Shown here one piece after another: positions 1 through 7,460 of a stretch of 64,000 nt of DNA (positions are counted from its first letter, which is position 1; each line of letters begins with the position of its first letter). The DNA lies in the NCBI GenBank assembly GCA_003480725.1, contig QUJQ01000005.1, positions 17,162-81,161 on the forward strand, read 5' to 3'. The position numbers and the translations under genes are program-made. Source of the stretch: Clostridiaceae bacterium AM27-36LB. GTDB taxonomy: Bacteria; Bacillota; Clostridia; Lachnospirales; Lachnospiraceae. A model generated the notes under the pieces. The model saw only the letters and a program-made list of their open reading frames with translations, was not told where the DNA came from and searched no databases.

Positions 1-1
1 T

Positions 2-1069
2 ATCCCCATTTTCATTGTTGCGCCCCTAAAAGGCCATGAATTCCATCGCGCCTGCTCCAATGTGGGCGGCTCCTTTATCCAGATTTCACCGGCCAGTCCC
101 CACTGCATCAATGTCATGGAGATTCGGCGGGTAGACCGCTCGGTGAATGAACTTCTGGACGGTCCAGGCATCCAGTTATCTGAACTTGCAGCAAAGATCC
201 AGCAGCTCCACATATTTTTCAGTCTGCTGATCCCCGATATGTCTCACGAGGAACGACAGCTTTTGGACGAAGCCCTTGTTCGTACCTATAACACAAAAGG
301 CATCACTCATGATAACGCCTCTTTGGAAGACCCTGCACAGCCCGGCCAGTACCGTGAGATGCCGGTGCTTGGTGACCTGTACGAAATTTTGAAAACCTCC
401 AAGGAAACGATGCGCATGGCCCACATCCTAAACCGTCTGGTAAACGGAAGCGCCAGCACCTTCAATAAGCAGACCAATGTTCGGCTCGACAACAAGTACA
501 CTGTTTTGGATATTTCCTCCCTCACCGGAGACCTGCTCACCGTAGGTATGTTTGTGGCGCTGGACTTTGTTTGGGACAGAGCCAAAGCCGACCGTACAGA
601 AGAAAAAGCCATCTTCATTGATGAGTGTTGGCAGCTTCTATCCGGTGCCGGTGCTGCTGGTGTAAGATTGGCCGGCGATTTTCTTTTGGAAATTGCCAAA
701 ACCATACGCGGTTACGGCGGCGCCTCGATTTTTGCAAGCCAGGATCTTGCCGATTTCTTTGACCTTGACGGCGGCAGATTTGGTAAGGGCATCATCAACA
801 ACTCCAAGACCAAGATTATTCTGAATCTGGAGGACGACGAAGCCCAGCGGGTACAGGAAGCCCTGCACCTGTCCGATGCTGAAACAATGGAGATCACTCA
901 CTTTGAAAGAGGTCACGGTCTGATTTCTACCAATAACAACAATATTATGGTGGAGTTCAAAGCCAGCCCCCTGGAAAAGGATCTGATCACTACCGACCGC
1001 CGCGAGCTGCGTGAAATCGTAGAGCGAAAACGCCGTGAACAATCCACATCTGCCGAACAGCAGATATAA
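2..1069 (+). CDS. VirB4-like conjugal transfer ATPase, C-terminal part (cut by window start)
   Basis: The reading frame is open from base 2, so the true start lies left of the window and only about 355 residues remain. A Walker B segment (AIFIDECWQLL, near 607-640) is followed by the conserved IRGYGGASIFASQDLADFF stretch typical of VirB4/TraE-type motor ATPases of Gram-positive conjugative elements. These proteins power substrate transfer and pilus or channel assembly at the inner face of the membrane. The Walker A part must lie upstream. It heads the + strand transfer operon that includes the VirD4-like gene downstream. The family call is strong. Assignment to the CTn (CD1110-type) subgroup is from memory of that family and is not tested. 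Confidence 0.9.
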   Translation: MPIFIVAPLKGHEFHRACSNVGGSFIQISPASPHCINVMEIRRVDRSVNELLDGPGIQLSELAAKIQQLHIFFSLLIPDMSHEERQLLDEALVRTYNTKGITHDNASLEDPAQPGQYREMPVLGDLYEILKTSKETMRMAHILNRLVNGSASTFNKQTNVRLDNKYTVLDISSLTGDLLTVGMFVALDFVWDRAKADRTEEKAIFIDECWQLLSGAGAAGVRLAGDFLLEIAKTIRGYGGASIFASQDLADFFDLDGGRFGKGIINNSKTKIILNLEDDEAQRVQEALHLSDAETMEITHFERGHGLISTNNNNIMVEFKASPLEKDLITTDRRELREIVERKRREQSTSAEQQI

Positions 1070-1094
1070 CAATTTGAAAGGCGAGGTGATTCCC

Positions 1095-1154
1095 ATGTGC
1101 AACTTTCCTGCCAGACGCCGCTATGCGTCTGCTTTGCGTCTGTATTACGCCTAA
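1095..1154 (+). CDS. possible 19-residue leader peptide
   Basis: An ATG follows a strong GAGGTG ribosome-binding site (1083-1088) at a good distance and opens a 19-codon frame rich in Arg, Tyr, Ala and Leu that ends at 1154. The stop codon touches the left arm of a 9-bp inverted repeat (1154-1162 with 1197-1205). This arrangement resembles a translated leader before an attenuator. No homologue is recognised and the peptide may simply be fortuitous. Confidence 0.3.
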   Translation: MCNFPARRRYASALRLYYA

Positions 1155-1205
1155 AAGCCAGTTTTGCCAGCCAGATCATCCTTTGGGCTTACACTGACTG
1201 GCTTT
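1154..1205 (+). promoter_or_regulatory. inverted repeat / possible attenuator hairpin
   Basis: AAAGCCAGT (1154-1162) and ACTGGCTTT (1197-1205) are perfect complements around a 34-base loop. The right arm runs into a pyrimidine-rich stretch (TTTCCTTCC) rather than a clean T-run. It lies between VirB4 and the next gene and could be a weak terminator or an attenuator. Confidence 0.35.
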
Positions 1206-1230
1206 CCTTCCTATTTAATGCGTCTTGAAT

Positions 1231-1246
1231 ACGCCTATATTACGCC
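1231..1246. repeat. ACGCC-type repeated site, copy 1
   Basis: The 16-base site ACGCCTATATTACGCC lies just upstream of the ribosome-binding site of the next gene. A near-identical site (one mismatch) lies upstream of the ParM-like gene at 51530-51545. A related half-site, TATTACGCCTA, occurs near 1143. It may be an operator or partition-protein site. Confidence 0.35.
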
Positions 1247-1262
1247 ATTGGAGGTGATACCC

Positions 1263-1790
1263 ATGAAGACCAGGGCTGAAATCTATGGAAATGAAGCTGC
1301 GGCTCTGCTGCGGATCGTCACGATGTATCCCGGTCTCAATATGCAGCAGCTTCTTTGCTTTCACCCTGGCAAAGAAGAAATCATCAAGACCCTGCTCTCC
1401 CATCTGCAAAAGCAGGGCCGTATTTTTCAAACTGATACAGGCGGTTACTTTCCGTCTGGTTGGGCAGCAAAATCGGACAGCTCCCTGATACGGGCTGCCT
1501 GGGTACTCTTGGATTTTATCGGGCAGGTGGAATACCATGCTCCCGGTGATTTTCCGGTCAAGCTTATCTTCTTTGCAAACGGTGAACTATACGAAATCGT
1601 CTACGCAGCTTCCGGCCAGGAGGCCCTAATCAACCATGCGCTTCGGGATGACCGCAGCGGTGGACGCCGCATCATTTTGATCGATAATCCGGAAGACATT
1701 CGCCGCATTGACTGCCCTGGCATTTCCGGTTTCTGCACCGTGGATGCAGCGGGCCAGGTGCATTACTTTAAAAAAACAGGAGGAACTTGA
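1263..1790 (+). CDS. conserved element protein with N-terminal winged-helix (DUF5697-like)
   Basis: This 175-residue protein starts at the ATG preceded by GGAGGTGAT; an in-frame start 99 bases earlier has no such site. The first ~65 residues (bases near 1275-1460) look like a winged-helix domain (AALLRIVTMYPGLNMQQLL, then a wing ending GGYFPSG). The C-terminal half looks like a small alpha/beta domain (VKLIFFANGELYEIVYA, RRIILIDNPEDI). I associate the pattern with DUF5697, a family found in Firmicutes conjugative elements, but that name is from memory. It sits in the VirB4-VirD4 operon, immediately before the next gene. Function unknown; a DNA-binding accessory role is likely. Confidence 0.7.
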   Translation: MKTRAEIYGNEAAALLRIVTMYPGLNMQQLLCFHPGKEEIIKTLLSHLQKQGRIFQTDTGGYFPSGWAAKSDSSLIRAAWVLLDFIGQVEYHAPGDFPVKLIFFANGELYEIVYAASGQEALINHALRDDRSGGRRIILIDNPEDIRRIDCPGISGFCTVDAAGQVHYFKKTGGT

Positions 1791-2453
1791 TTGGAACGAA
1801 AAATCATCTCACACCGGATTGGAAGCATTCTTGATGATATATCCCGTTTGAGCAATGCTCTTTACGCGATGGATACCACGGATATTCAGCGCTATCCGGA
1901 CAACTATGAAGTCTTATCCACTGATGCCGCCCTGCGAGCAGAGAAAATTGCCTGCAGGCTGCGGCATTTGATATATTCCAGCACCACCATCCGCAAAGGC
2001 GATTACCTGACATCCGCCGGTATTGTACACGGAATTGAGGTTGTCTATGAGGACGGTGTACTGGATGTCACCCTGCCTGGCCTGCTCCCAAAACGCAAGC
2101 AGAGGCAAAACACTGAGTTTCTGCTCGACCCGTTCTACTTCTCATTGGAGCAATACGCCAAAGAGCATCCCATGCCCCACTTCAGCGATTGTGTGGTGTG
2201 CTTTACGCAGGTTTATGACCAGTGCCTTCCCACCCGGCGTATCCGTGACTACGACAATCTGGAAGAAAAGCAGCTTCTGGATGTCCTCTCCACCTTCGTC
2301 ATGGCTGACGATACCGGCCTGCTCTGCGATGCCTACAACACCGCTGCGCTGGGCGAAAAGGACTGTACCAGAATCAGTGTCATGGAAAAAAAGCGGTTTC
2401 CCGCCTGGCTTGCTGAGCATGAAAACACCCTAAAATCCATCTCGGATTTTTGA
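1791..2453 (+). CDS. conserved element protein (DUF6100-like), function unknown
   Basis: This 220-residue soluble protein uses a TTG start placed 7 bases after AGGAGG (1779-1784) and directly abuts the stop codon of the preceding gene, so the two are co-translated. The N-terminal third is helical (SHRIGSILDDISRLSNALYAM). The middle contains a beta-rich stretch (GIVHGIEVVYEDGVLDVTLPG). No catalytic motif or membrane segment is visible. I associate it loosely with DUF6100 from similar elements. A rho-independent terminator follows at 2500-2522, closing this small transcription unit. Confidence 0.6.
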   Translation: MERKIISHRIGSILDDISRLSNALYAMDTTDIQRYPDNYEVLSTDAALRAEKIACRLRHLIYSSTTIRKGDYLTSAGIVHGIEVVYEDGVLDVTLPGLLPKRKQRQNTEFLLDPFYFSLEQYAKEHPMPHFSDCVVCFTQVYDQCLPTRRIRDYDNLEEKQLLDVLSTFVMADDTGLLCDAYNTAALGEKDCTRISVMEKKRFPAWLAEHENTLKSISDF

Positions 2454-2499
2454 GCATTTTCAGCCATTGCTTGTCCGACCTGCCGCAACATCGTATTTC

Positions 2500-2522
2500 G
2501 CCCCGGATTTCGGGGCTTTTTT
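2500..2522 (+). terminator. rho-independent terminator
   Basis: GCCCCG (2500-2505) pairs with CGGGGC (2511-2516) around a short GATTT loop, followed by six T. It ends the unit of the two preceding genes. Confidence 0.8.
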
Positions 2523-2599
2523 CTGTCGTTACACCACGGATTTTTACCGAAGTTCCTTGCAGTCTCGGTAAAAGCCACACACCACAAGGAGGTGATCAC

Positions 2600-2650
2600 T
2601 TGGGAAATTCCCACAGCCAGACACGATGGCGTACAAGCTTCTCTCTCTGA
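2600..2650 (+). other. strong RBS with short TTG frame overlapping the next gene start
   Basis: AAGGAGGTGATC (2585-2596) is an excellent ribosome-binding site, but the start codon at the right distance is a TTG at 2600. Its frame runs only 16 codons to 2650. The long gene starts at ATG 2626 in another frame, 33 bases from the site. The short frame may couple translation to the long gene, or a frameshift may have split one longer gene. Confidence 0.35.
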
Positions 2651-3711
2651 CTGCCATCTCCGGCGAGTTCCCCACAGACCAGCTTAACAGACTTCCCGGC
2701 AGTCCATATTATCTGGAGTCTGTTGTCACTGCACTGAAAAAAGACGGGCTGCTGCGTACCTATTACCGGGATAAACTGCGCGGCTACCGTCTGGGGCCGC
2801 GAGCCAAAGCCACTCTGCTGGAAAGCCGACCGGACAGGTTTGCCAGCTACCTGACGGGAGATACCGACACCAACCGTTTGAAATGCGAAATTGACCGAAG
2901 ACTCCGGCTACACCGCCTGGCAGAAACCTATGTGACCATGGATAATGCGGGTGTATGTGTGTATCGGGATGAAAAACCGGCAATTTTTGCGCCGGAGGGT
3001 TACGCTGGCGGCAGGATTGTCTATCCTGCTTTTTTCAGTTCCAGAGAAGTGAAAGAAATGGGGATCGACACCACGAAGATCCGCAGTTCCCGCTCCACTG
3101 GAATACTCCTTGCGCCCTCCGGCATCTTCGTGACCTACAACAGCAGCAGCGCCCTGATGAAGTGGCGCTACAAATCGGAAATGCGGGTCAAGGCATTGAT
3201 TTGGAGCGTAATCTGCCAACAGCGCCTGTCCCCACAGTTTCGCCATGAGGATGTTCATGGACTGATTCTGGGCAACAGCATGGATCTGGCTTACCAGATT
3301 TTGACCAGCACCGGAGGACGCAAACATGATTTCTTCATGCTGGATGGCAGCTATGAGCATTTTCTTTATCTTACCAACGACCATCAGGGGGAGGTGATAC
3401 TTGCACTGTTGTGCGACCCTGGGAAAACTGCGGAGCTGGATCGCATTCTGCTCCAAGGTCTTACTGCGAGGCAGCCCGGACTGGCTATTGAGCATGACGG
3501 CATTTCACCGGATGGCTCACCAGTCCTGTTTGGCTATTTCTGCGATCTGCCCCGTATCGCACGCTTTAACACCTCTCTCGAACTATCCGAGCGCCCGGGC
3601 ACACTGATCTGCTTTGACTTCCAGGCAGAGGTACTTCGCAGCTACTGTGGTTCCCAAGTGCGCTTCCAGACCATCGACTTCACAAAATTCGAGGGGAGGT
3701 TGTTCCCATAA
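2626..3711 (+). CDS. winged-helix element protein of unknown function
   Basis: 361 residues. ATG 2626 is the first usable start after the in-frame stop at 2593. The N-terminus (residues ~1-65: LLSLTAISGEFPTDQLNRL, then a basic recognition region YYRDKLRGYRLG) looks like a winged-helix DNA-binding fold related to the start of the gene at 1263. The remainder is a mixed alpha/beta protein without a motif I recognise; a segment near residues 150-215 (STGILLAPSG, FVTYNSSSALMKW) is distinctive. It lies immediately upstream of the VirD4-like gene, with stop and start codons overlapping. A role in DNA processing or regulation of transfer is inferred only from position and the wHTH. Confidence 0.65.
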   Translation: MAYKLLSLTAISGEFPTDQLNRLPGSPYYLESVVTALKKDGLLRTYYRDKLRGYRLGPRAKATLLESRPDRFASYLTGDTDTNRLKCEIDRRLRLHRLAETYVTMDNAGVCVYRDEKPAIFAPEGYAGGRIVYPAFFSSREVKEMGIDTTKIRSSRSTGILLAPSGIFVTYNSSSALMKWRYKSEMRVKALIWSVICQQRLSPQFRHEDVHGLILGNSMDLAYQILTSTGGRKHDFFMLDGSYEHFLYLTNDHQGEVILALLCDPGKTAELDRILLQGLTARQPGLAIEHDGISPDGSPVLFGYFCDLPRIARFNTSLELSERPGTLICFDFQAEVLRSYCGSQVRFQTIDFTKFEGRLFP

Positions 3712-5663
3712 ACAAGAAAAAACTGATTGTGAGCCTGATTGCAGCGCCCTTTGCCACTCTTACAATCCTATACGCAGGCGGCTTTCTGGCGCAGCTTTTG
3801 GGTAACTATGCAACCTGGAAACAGGGCGGCGGTATTCCCGGCGATGGTACTTCACCGCTGGCCGCTTCGCCCGACTTCCTTCTCTGCCTTTCCTCTGTGC
3901 TCCGACCGCCTTATGGCGTGTATGGCATCTTGATCTGCATTGGCTTGTTAGCAGTGCTGCTCATCATGGTCATGCGCATGGGATATGGTGATGCCGGCGA
4001 GTATGATGAAGACCGTAATTTCTCCTACTCCGCCAAAGGCACTTATGGCACCTCCGGCTGGATGTCCCGCAAAGAGATGTCCGGCGTACTGGATCTGGTG
4101 CCCGATCTGCGAAAACACAAGGGTGTTGTACTGGGTATGCTGGATGGCAAAGCAGTCTGCATACCGGAAGATACCAGAATCAACGGCAATCTGGCAGTCT
4201 ACGGCGCCAGTGGTTCCATGAAAACCCGTTCGTTTTGTATGAACCGTATCCTTCAGGCCACTGTCCGAGGCGAAAATGGCGCCAGAGAATCATTGATCAT
4301 CTGCGATCCCAAATCGGAATTGTACGAGAAGTCAAGCGAATTTCTCCGCAGCCGGGGCTATTGTGTCAAGGTATTCAACCTCGTTTCGCCTGAAAACTCA
4401 GATTCCTGGTGTTGCCTTGCCGAAGTTGAGGGACAGGAACTAATGGCCCAGCTTTTTGTAGATGTCATCATCAAGAACACCACAAACAACGGCAAGAGCG
4501 ACCATTTCTGGGATGCCTGCGAGATGAATCTGCTCAAGGCCTTGGTACTGTATGTGGATCAAGGCTATGCGGAAGAAAACCGCAACATTGGCGAAGTCTA
4601 CCAGCTGCTGACCCTCAATGGAGAATCCCAACTTGACACATTGTTCGAGGCGCTTCCTTCCACGCACCCTGCCAAAGCACCCTACAGCCTGTTCAAGCAG
4701 GCCAGCGACACAGTGCGAAGCGGCGTGATTATCGGTCTGGGCAGCCGCCTGCAGGTATTCCAGTCTGAACTGATCAAAAAAATTACCGCTAAGAATGAGA
4801 TCGATCTGGAGCTTCCGGGGCAGCAGCCCTGTGCCTACTTCCTCGTTACCAGCGACCAGGACAGCACCTTTGATTTTCTGGCCTCGCTGTTTCTATCTTT
4901 CTGCTTCATCAAACTGGTGCGATATGCAGACCACAACTGCGAGGGCGGCAAACTGCCTGTGCCTGTCCATATCCTTGGGGAAGAACTGACAGCGTGCGGC
5001 ACGATCCCAGACCTCTCCCGCCGGCTCAGCGTAATACGCTCCCGGAATATCTCCATGTCCTGTGTGTTCCAAAATCTCGCAGGATTGCAGAACAGATACC
5101 CGCAGAATTTGTGGCAGGAAATCATTGGAAACTGTGACGCGCAGTTGTTTTTAGGCTGTACAGACCAGCTTACTGCCGAATTTATTTCTGCCAGGACAGG
5201 GCTTGCCTCTGTAGCAGTATCCAGTAAATCCAAACAGCTAGGCACCTGGCGTATCTCCAACTATACACCGGAGTTTCGTGAGACCTCCGGTGTTGGAAAA
5301 CGCCCTGTACTTACTCCTGATGAAGTCCTGCGGCTCCCTCTGGATCAGGCGCTCATCATCATCCGCGGCAAGAAGGTTCTGCAGGTAGACAAAATGGATT
5401 ACTCCAAACACCCGGAAGCCAAGTACCTGCGTTCCTGCAAAGCATCTGCCCATGTACCGGAATGGCGCCGCTTGGAAGAAGAAGCCGCCAAAACACCGCA
5501 GCCCGCTCCGAAACCGGCTCCGGCAGCAAAGAAACAGGCAAAGCGCAAAGCCACAAAGCCGGCATCCCCCACAGATAAATCACCCAAAGAGGCTCCGGCT
5601 CCCAAATCTGCTGGTACGCCGGAAGGCATTATTACCACAGACAAGGATTCCATCCTGTCTTGA
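3708..5663 (+). CDS. VirD4-like conjugal coupling ATPase (TcpA/TraG type)
   Basis: Coupling proteins bring the relaxase-DNA complex to the type IV channel. Two N-terminal membrane segments (residues ~7-30 and ~62-88) are followed by a P-loop (VYGASGSMKTRS) and the conserved FVDVIIKNT and SDHFWD regions. The motor C-terminus contains SRRLSVIRSRNISMSCVFQNLAGL. The Walker B position reads ILGEEL, so the usual Asp-Glu is Glu-Glu. The last ~80 residues are a Lys/Pro/Ala-rich tail. The only ATG/GTG-type start is GTG 3729, but that is 30 bases from the site GAGGGGAGG (3691-3699). An ATA at 3708, 8 bases after that site, adds MNKKKLIV before the first membrane segment and overlaps the upstream stop as ATAA. 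I take ATA 3708 as the likely start (651 residues). Confidence 0.9.
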   Translation: MNKKKLIVSLIAAPFATLTILYAGGFLAQLLGNYATWKQGGGIPGDGTSPLAASPDFLLCLSSVLRPPYGVYGILICIGLLAVLLIMVMRMGYGDAGEYDEDRNFSYSAKGTYGTSGWMSRKEMSGVLDLVPDLRKHKGVVLGMLDGKAVCIPEDTRINGNLAVYGASGSMKTRSFCMNRILQATVRGENGARESLIICDPKSELYEKSSEFLRSRGYCVKVFNLVSPENSDSWCCLAEVEGQELMAQLFVDVIIKNTTNNGKSDHFWDACEMNLLKALVLYVDQGYAEENRNIGEVYQLLTLNGESQLDTLFEALPSTHPAKAPYSLFKQASDTVRSGVIIGLGSRLQVFQSELIKKITAKNEIDLELPGQQPCAYFLVTSDQDSTFDFLASLFLSFCFIKLVRYADHNCEGGKLPVPVHILGEELTACGTIPDLSRRLSVIRSRNISMSCVFQNLAGLQNRYPQNLWQEIIGNCDAQLFLGCTDQLTAEFISARTGLASVAVSSKSKQLGTWRISNYTPEFRETSGVGKRPVLTPDEVLRLPLDQALIIIRGKKVLQVDKMDYSKHPEAKYLRSCKASAHVPEWRRLEEEAAKTPQPAPKPAPAAKKQAKRKATKPASPTDKSPKEAPAPKSAGTPEGIITTDKDSILS

Positions 5664-5697
5664 ACAAAACTATCAAATTCATAGGAGGTTTTAATCT

Positions 5698-7191
5698 ATG
5701 GCAACCAAGAAAAAAGAACTTCTGGAACAGGACGCTCCTGTTACCGAAACCGTTATGTCGGAAGACGAAACTCTGCCGGCCGATACCGCTCAACCTGAAT
5801 CCCTTCCTGCAGACGCTGGCGATGGTCTGGATTTGAACGAACTGCTGGGGCAGATGGATCAGCCCCAGGAGGACACATCTGCCGAAGATATGGCTGAGGA
5901 TCCCCTTCCTGAACTTACCGAGGAGGAAATGTTCGGGGATACACCTGCTGAAACAGACGATCAAAGCGCTGCTCCCACTGATATGCCGGAAGACTCTGAT
6001 GTGCAGCCGCCTGATGTTTACGAAGATAACGCCGACGCTGTGCAGGAACCCCCTGCACCTCCCAAGCCCAAGCGTACCAGCCGAAAGAAGAAAGAAGCTG
6101 CTGCTCCTGAAGAAACTTTTACAGAGGAAGTTCCTGCCGAAACAACAGAGTCGCCGGATACAGCCGAAACCATTTCTGTTGCGGAGGAACCTGCTGTGGA
6201 GCCTGACGTTCCTGCCGTGGAGGAAGCTGCCGCTCCTGCACCCACTCCTCCTCCCCGGCGTCAGCCCCGCCCCCAGCGCGGCGAGGCCCCCGTCCTTACC
6301 ATCCGCAGCCGGGATGATGTTGAGACTGCCGAAGACCGTGATGATGTAATCTGGCATGAAATCCATAATGCCTACCGCACCCGCAAGATCATCACCGGCA
6401 AGCTGGGCGGCATTGAACAGCTGGACAACCGCAAGACGGTGGCAGTTGTGGATTACAAGGGGTTCCGTGTCATTATCCCTATCAAGGAAATGATGATCAA
6501 TCTGGGTCGCAGCCCTTCCGGTCAGGAATACGCTGACCTTATGCTGCGCCAAAATAAGATCCTTGGCAACATGCTCGGTGCTGACATTGACTTCATCGTG
6601 CGTGGTATCGACTCCAAGACCCGCAGCGTAGTTGCCAGCCGCAAGGAGGCCATGCTGCGCAAACGCCAGATTTTCTATTTGGATACGGATGCTGCCGGTA
6701 TGTACCGTGTCTATGAGGGGCGCATCGTCCAGGCGCGTGTGATTGCAGTGGCCGAAAAGGTTGTGCGCGTGGAAGTCTTCGGCGTTGAAACCTCCATCCT
6801 TGCCCGTGACCTTGCCTGGGACTGGATCGGTGACGCCCATGAGCGTTTTTCCGTAGGCGATGAGGTTCTGGTCCGTATTCTCAGTGTGCGGCGCAACAGT
6901 CTGGAGGACTTGGGCATCAAGGCTGACATCAAGAGTATTTCCGAGAACACCGACAGGGACAACCTGCAGAAGTGCCGTATCCAGGGCAAGTATGCCGGCC
7001 GTGTCACAGATGTCCACAAGGGCGTTGTCTATGTGCGCCTCTCCAATGGCGTCAATGCGGTAGCCCACTCCTGCTATGACTACCGGATGCCCGGCAAAAA
7101 GGACGATGTATCTTTTGCCGTCACCCGTCTGGATATGGAGCGGGGTGTGGCCGTAGGTATTATCACTCGGATCATCCGCCAAAACCTGTAA
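5698..7191 (+). CDS. acidic/proline-rich protein with S1-type RNA-binding domain
   Basis: 497 residues after AGGAGG. Residues 1-~195 are low-complexity, rich in Glu, Pro, Ala and Thr, with a basic PKPKRTSRKKK patch near residue 120. Residues ~215-497 form OB-fold/S1-like units: YRTRKIITGKLGGIEQL... VVDYKGFRVIIP, then GRIVQARVIAVAEKVVRVEVFGVE, and KYAGRVTDVHKGVVYVRLSNGVNAVAH, which matches the S1 signature. Such S1 proteins accompany VirD4 in Firmicutes conjugative elements; a role with nucleic acid during transfer is plausible but unproven. A long antisense frame across this gene is a shadow of its GC-rich codon use. Confidence 0.8.
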   Translation: MATKKKELLEQDAPVTETVMSEDETLPADTAQPESLPADAGDGLDLNELLGQMDQPQEDTSAEDMAEDPLPELTEEEMFGDTPAETDDQSAAPTDMPEDSDVQPPDVYEDNADAVQEPPAPPKPKRTSRKKKEAAAPEETFTEEVPAETTESPDTAETISVAEEPAVEPDVPAVEEAAAPAPTPPPRRQPRPQRGEAPVLTIRSRDDVETAEDRDDVIWHEIHNAYRTRKIITGKLGGIEQLDNRKTVAVVDYKGFRVIIPIKEMMINLGRSPSGQEYADLMLRQNKILGNMLGADIDFIVRGIDSKTRSVVASRKEAMLRKRQIFYLDTDAAGMYRVYEGRIVQARVIAVAEKVVRVEVFGVETSILARDLAWDWIGDAHERFSVGDEVLVRILSVRRNSLEDLGIKADIKSISENTDRDNLQKCRIQGKYAGRVTDVHKGVVYVRLSNGVNAVAHSCYDYRMPGKKDDVSFAVTRLDMERGVAVGIITRIIRQNL

Positions 7192-7198
7192 GCAAAAG

Positions 7199-7232
7199 AG
7201 CCTGGGGAGCAAAATAAACTGCTTCCCAGGCT
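7199..7232 (+). terminator. stem-loop after the S1 gene
   Basis: AGCCTGGGGAGCA (7199-7211) pairs with TGCTTCCCAGGCT (7220-7232), with one G-T pair. The following bases are pyrimidine-rich but lack a clean T-run, so it may be a weak terminator or an mRNA 3' stabiliser. Confidence 0.55.
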
Positions 7233-7274
7233 GCCTTCTATCATTGGCTCGCCACTTTCTTTATATTAGATTTT

Positions 7275-7341
7275 TGACAGCCGCACATTACTTATGTGTA
7301 ATTTAATGTGTGGTTGTCATTTTTGATTGACAACCACATAT
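7275..7341. promoter_or_regulatory. three-arm repeat upstream of the defence cassette
   Basis: Arm A (7275-7290, TGACAGCCGCACATTA) and arm C (7328-7341, TGACAACCACATAT) are direct repeats. Arm B (7304-7319) is the inverse and can pair with either: perfectly over 11 bases with C, or over 16 bases with two wobble pairs with A. It lies ~60 bases upstream of a sigma-A promoter. It could be a multi-site operator or, if transcribed, alternative hairpins. Confidence 0.5.
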
Positions 7342-7399
7342 CCTCTCCACACGACTATCCTCTTAACCCCTCTATATAGATTTTTATTTTTCATTTGCG

Positions 7400-7428
7400 T
7401 TGATTTTTCACAAAAACGCGGATATAAT
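7400..7428 (+). promoter_or_regulatory. sigma-A promoter of the RloA/RloB cassette
   Basis: TTGATT (7400-7405) and TATAAT (7423-7428) are separated by 17 bases; AGGAGG and the rloA-like start follow. It gives the cassette transcription independent of the transfer operon. Confidence 0.75.
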
Positions 7429-7460
7429 ATATTATAGCAAGGATTTAGGAGGTTGGTTTT

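Noticed and set aside
5632..7212. 526-codon minus-strand frame opposite the S1 gene
   Set aside because: The plus strand encodes clear S1-type repeats with a good ribosome site; the antisense frame is a by-product of GC-rich codon use and has no recognisable domain.
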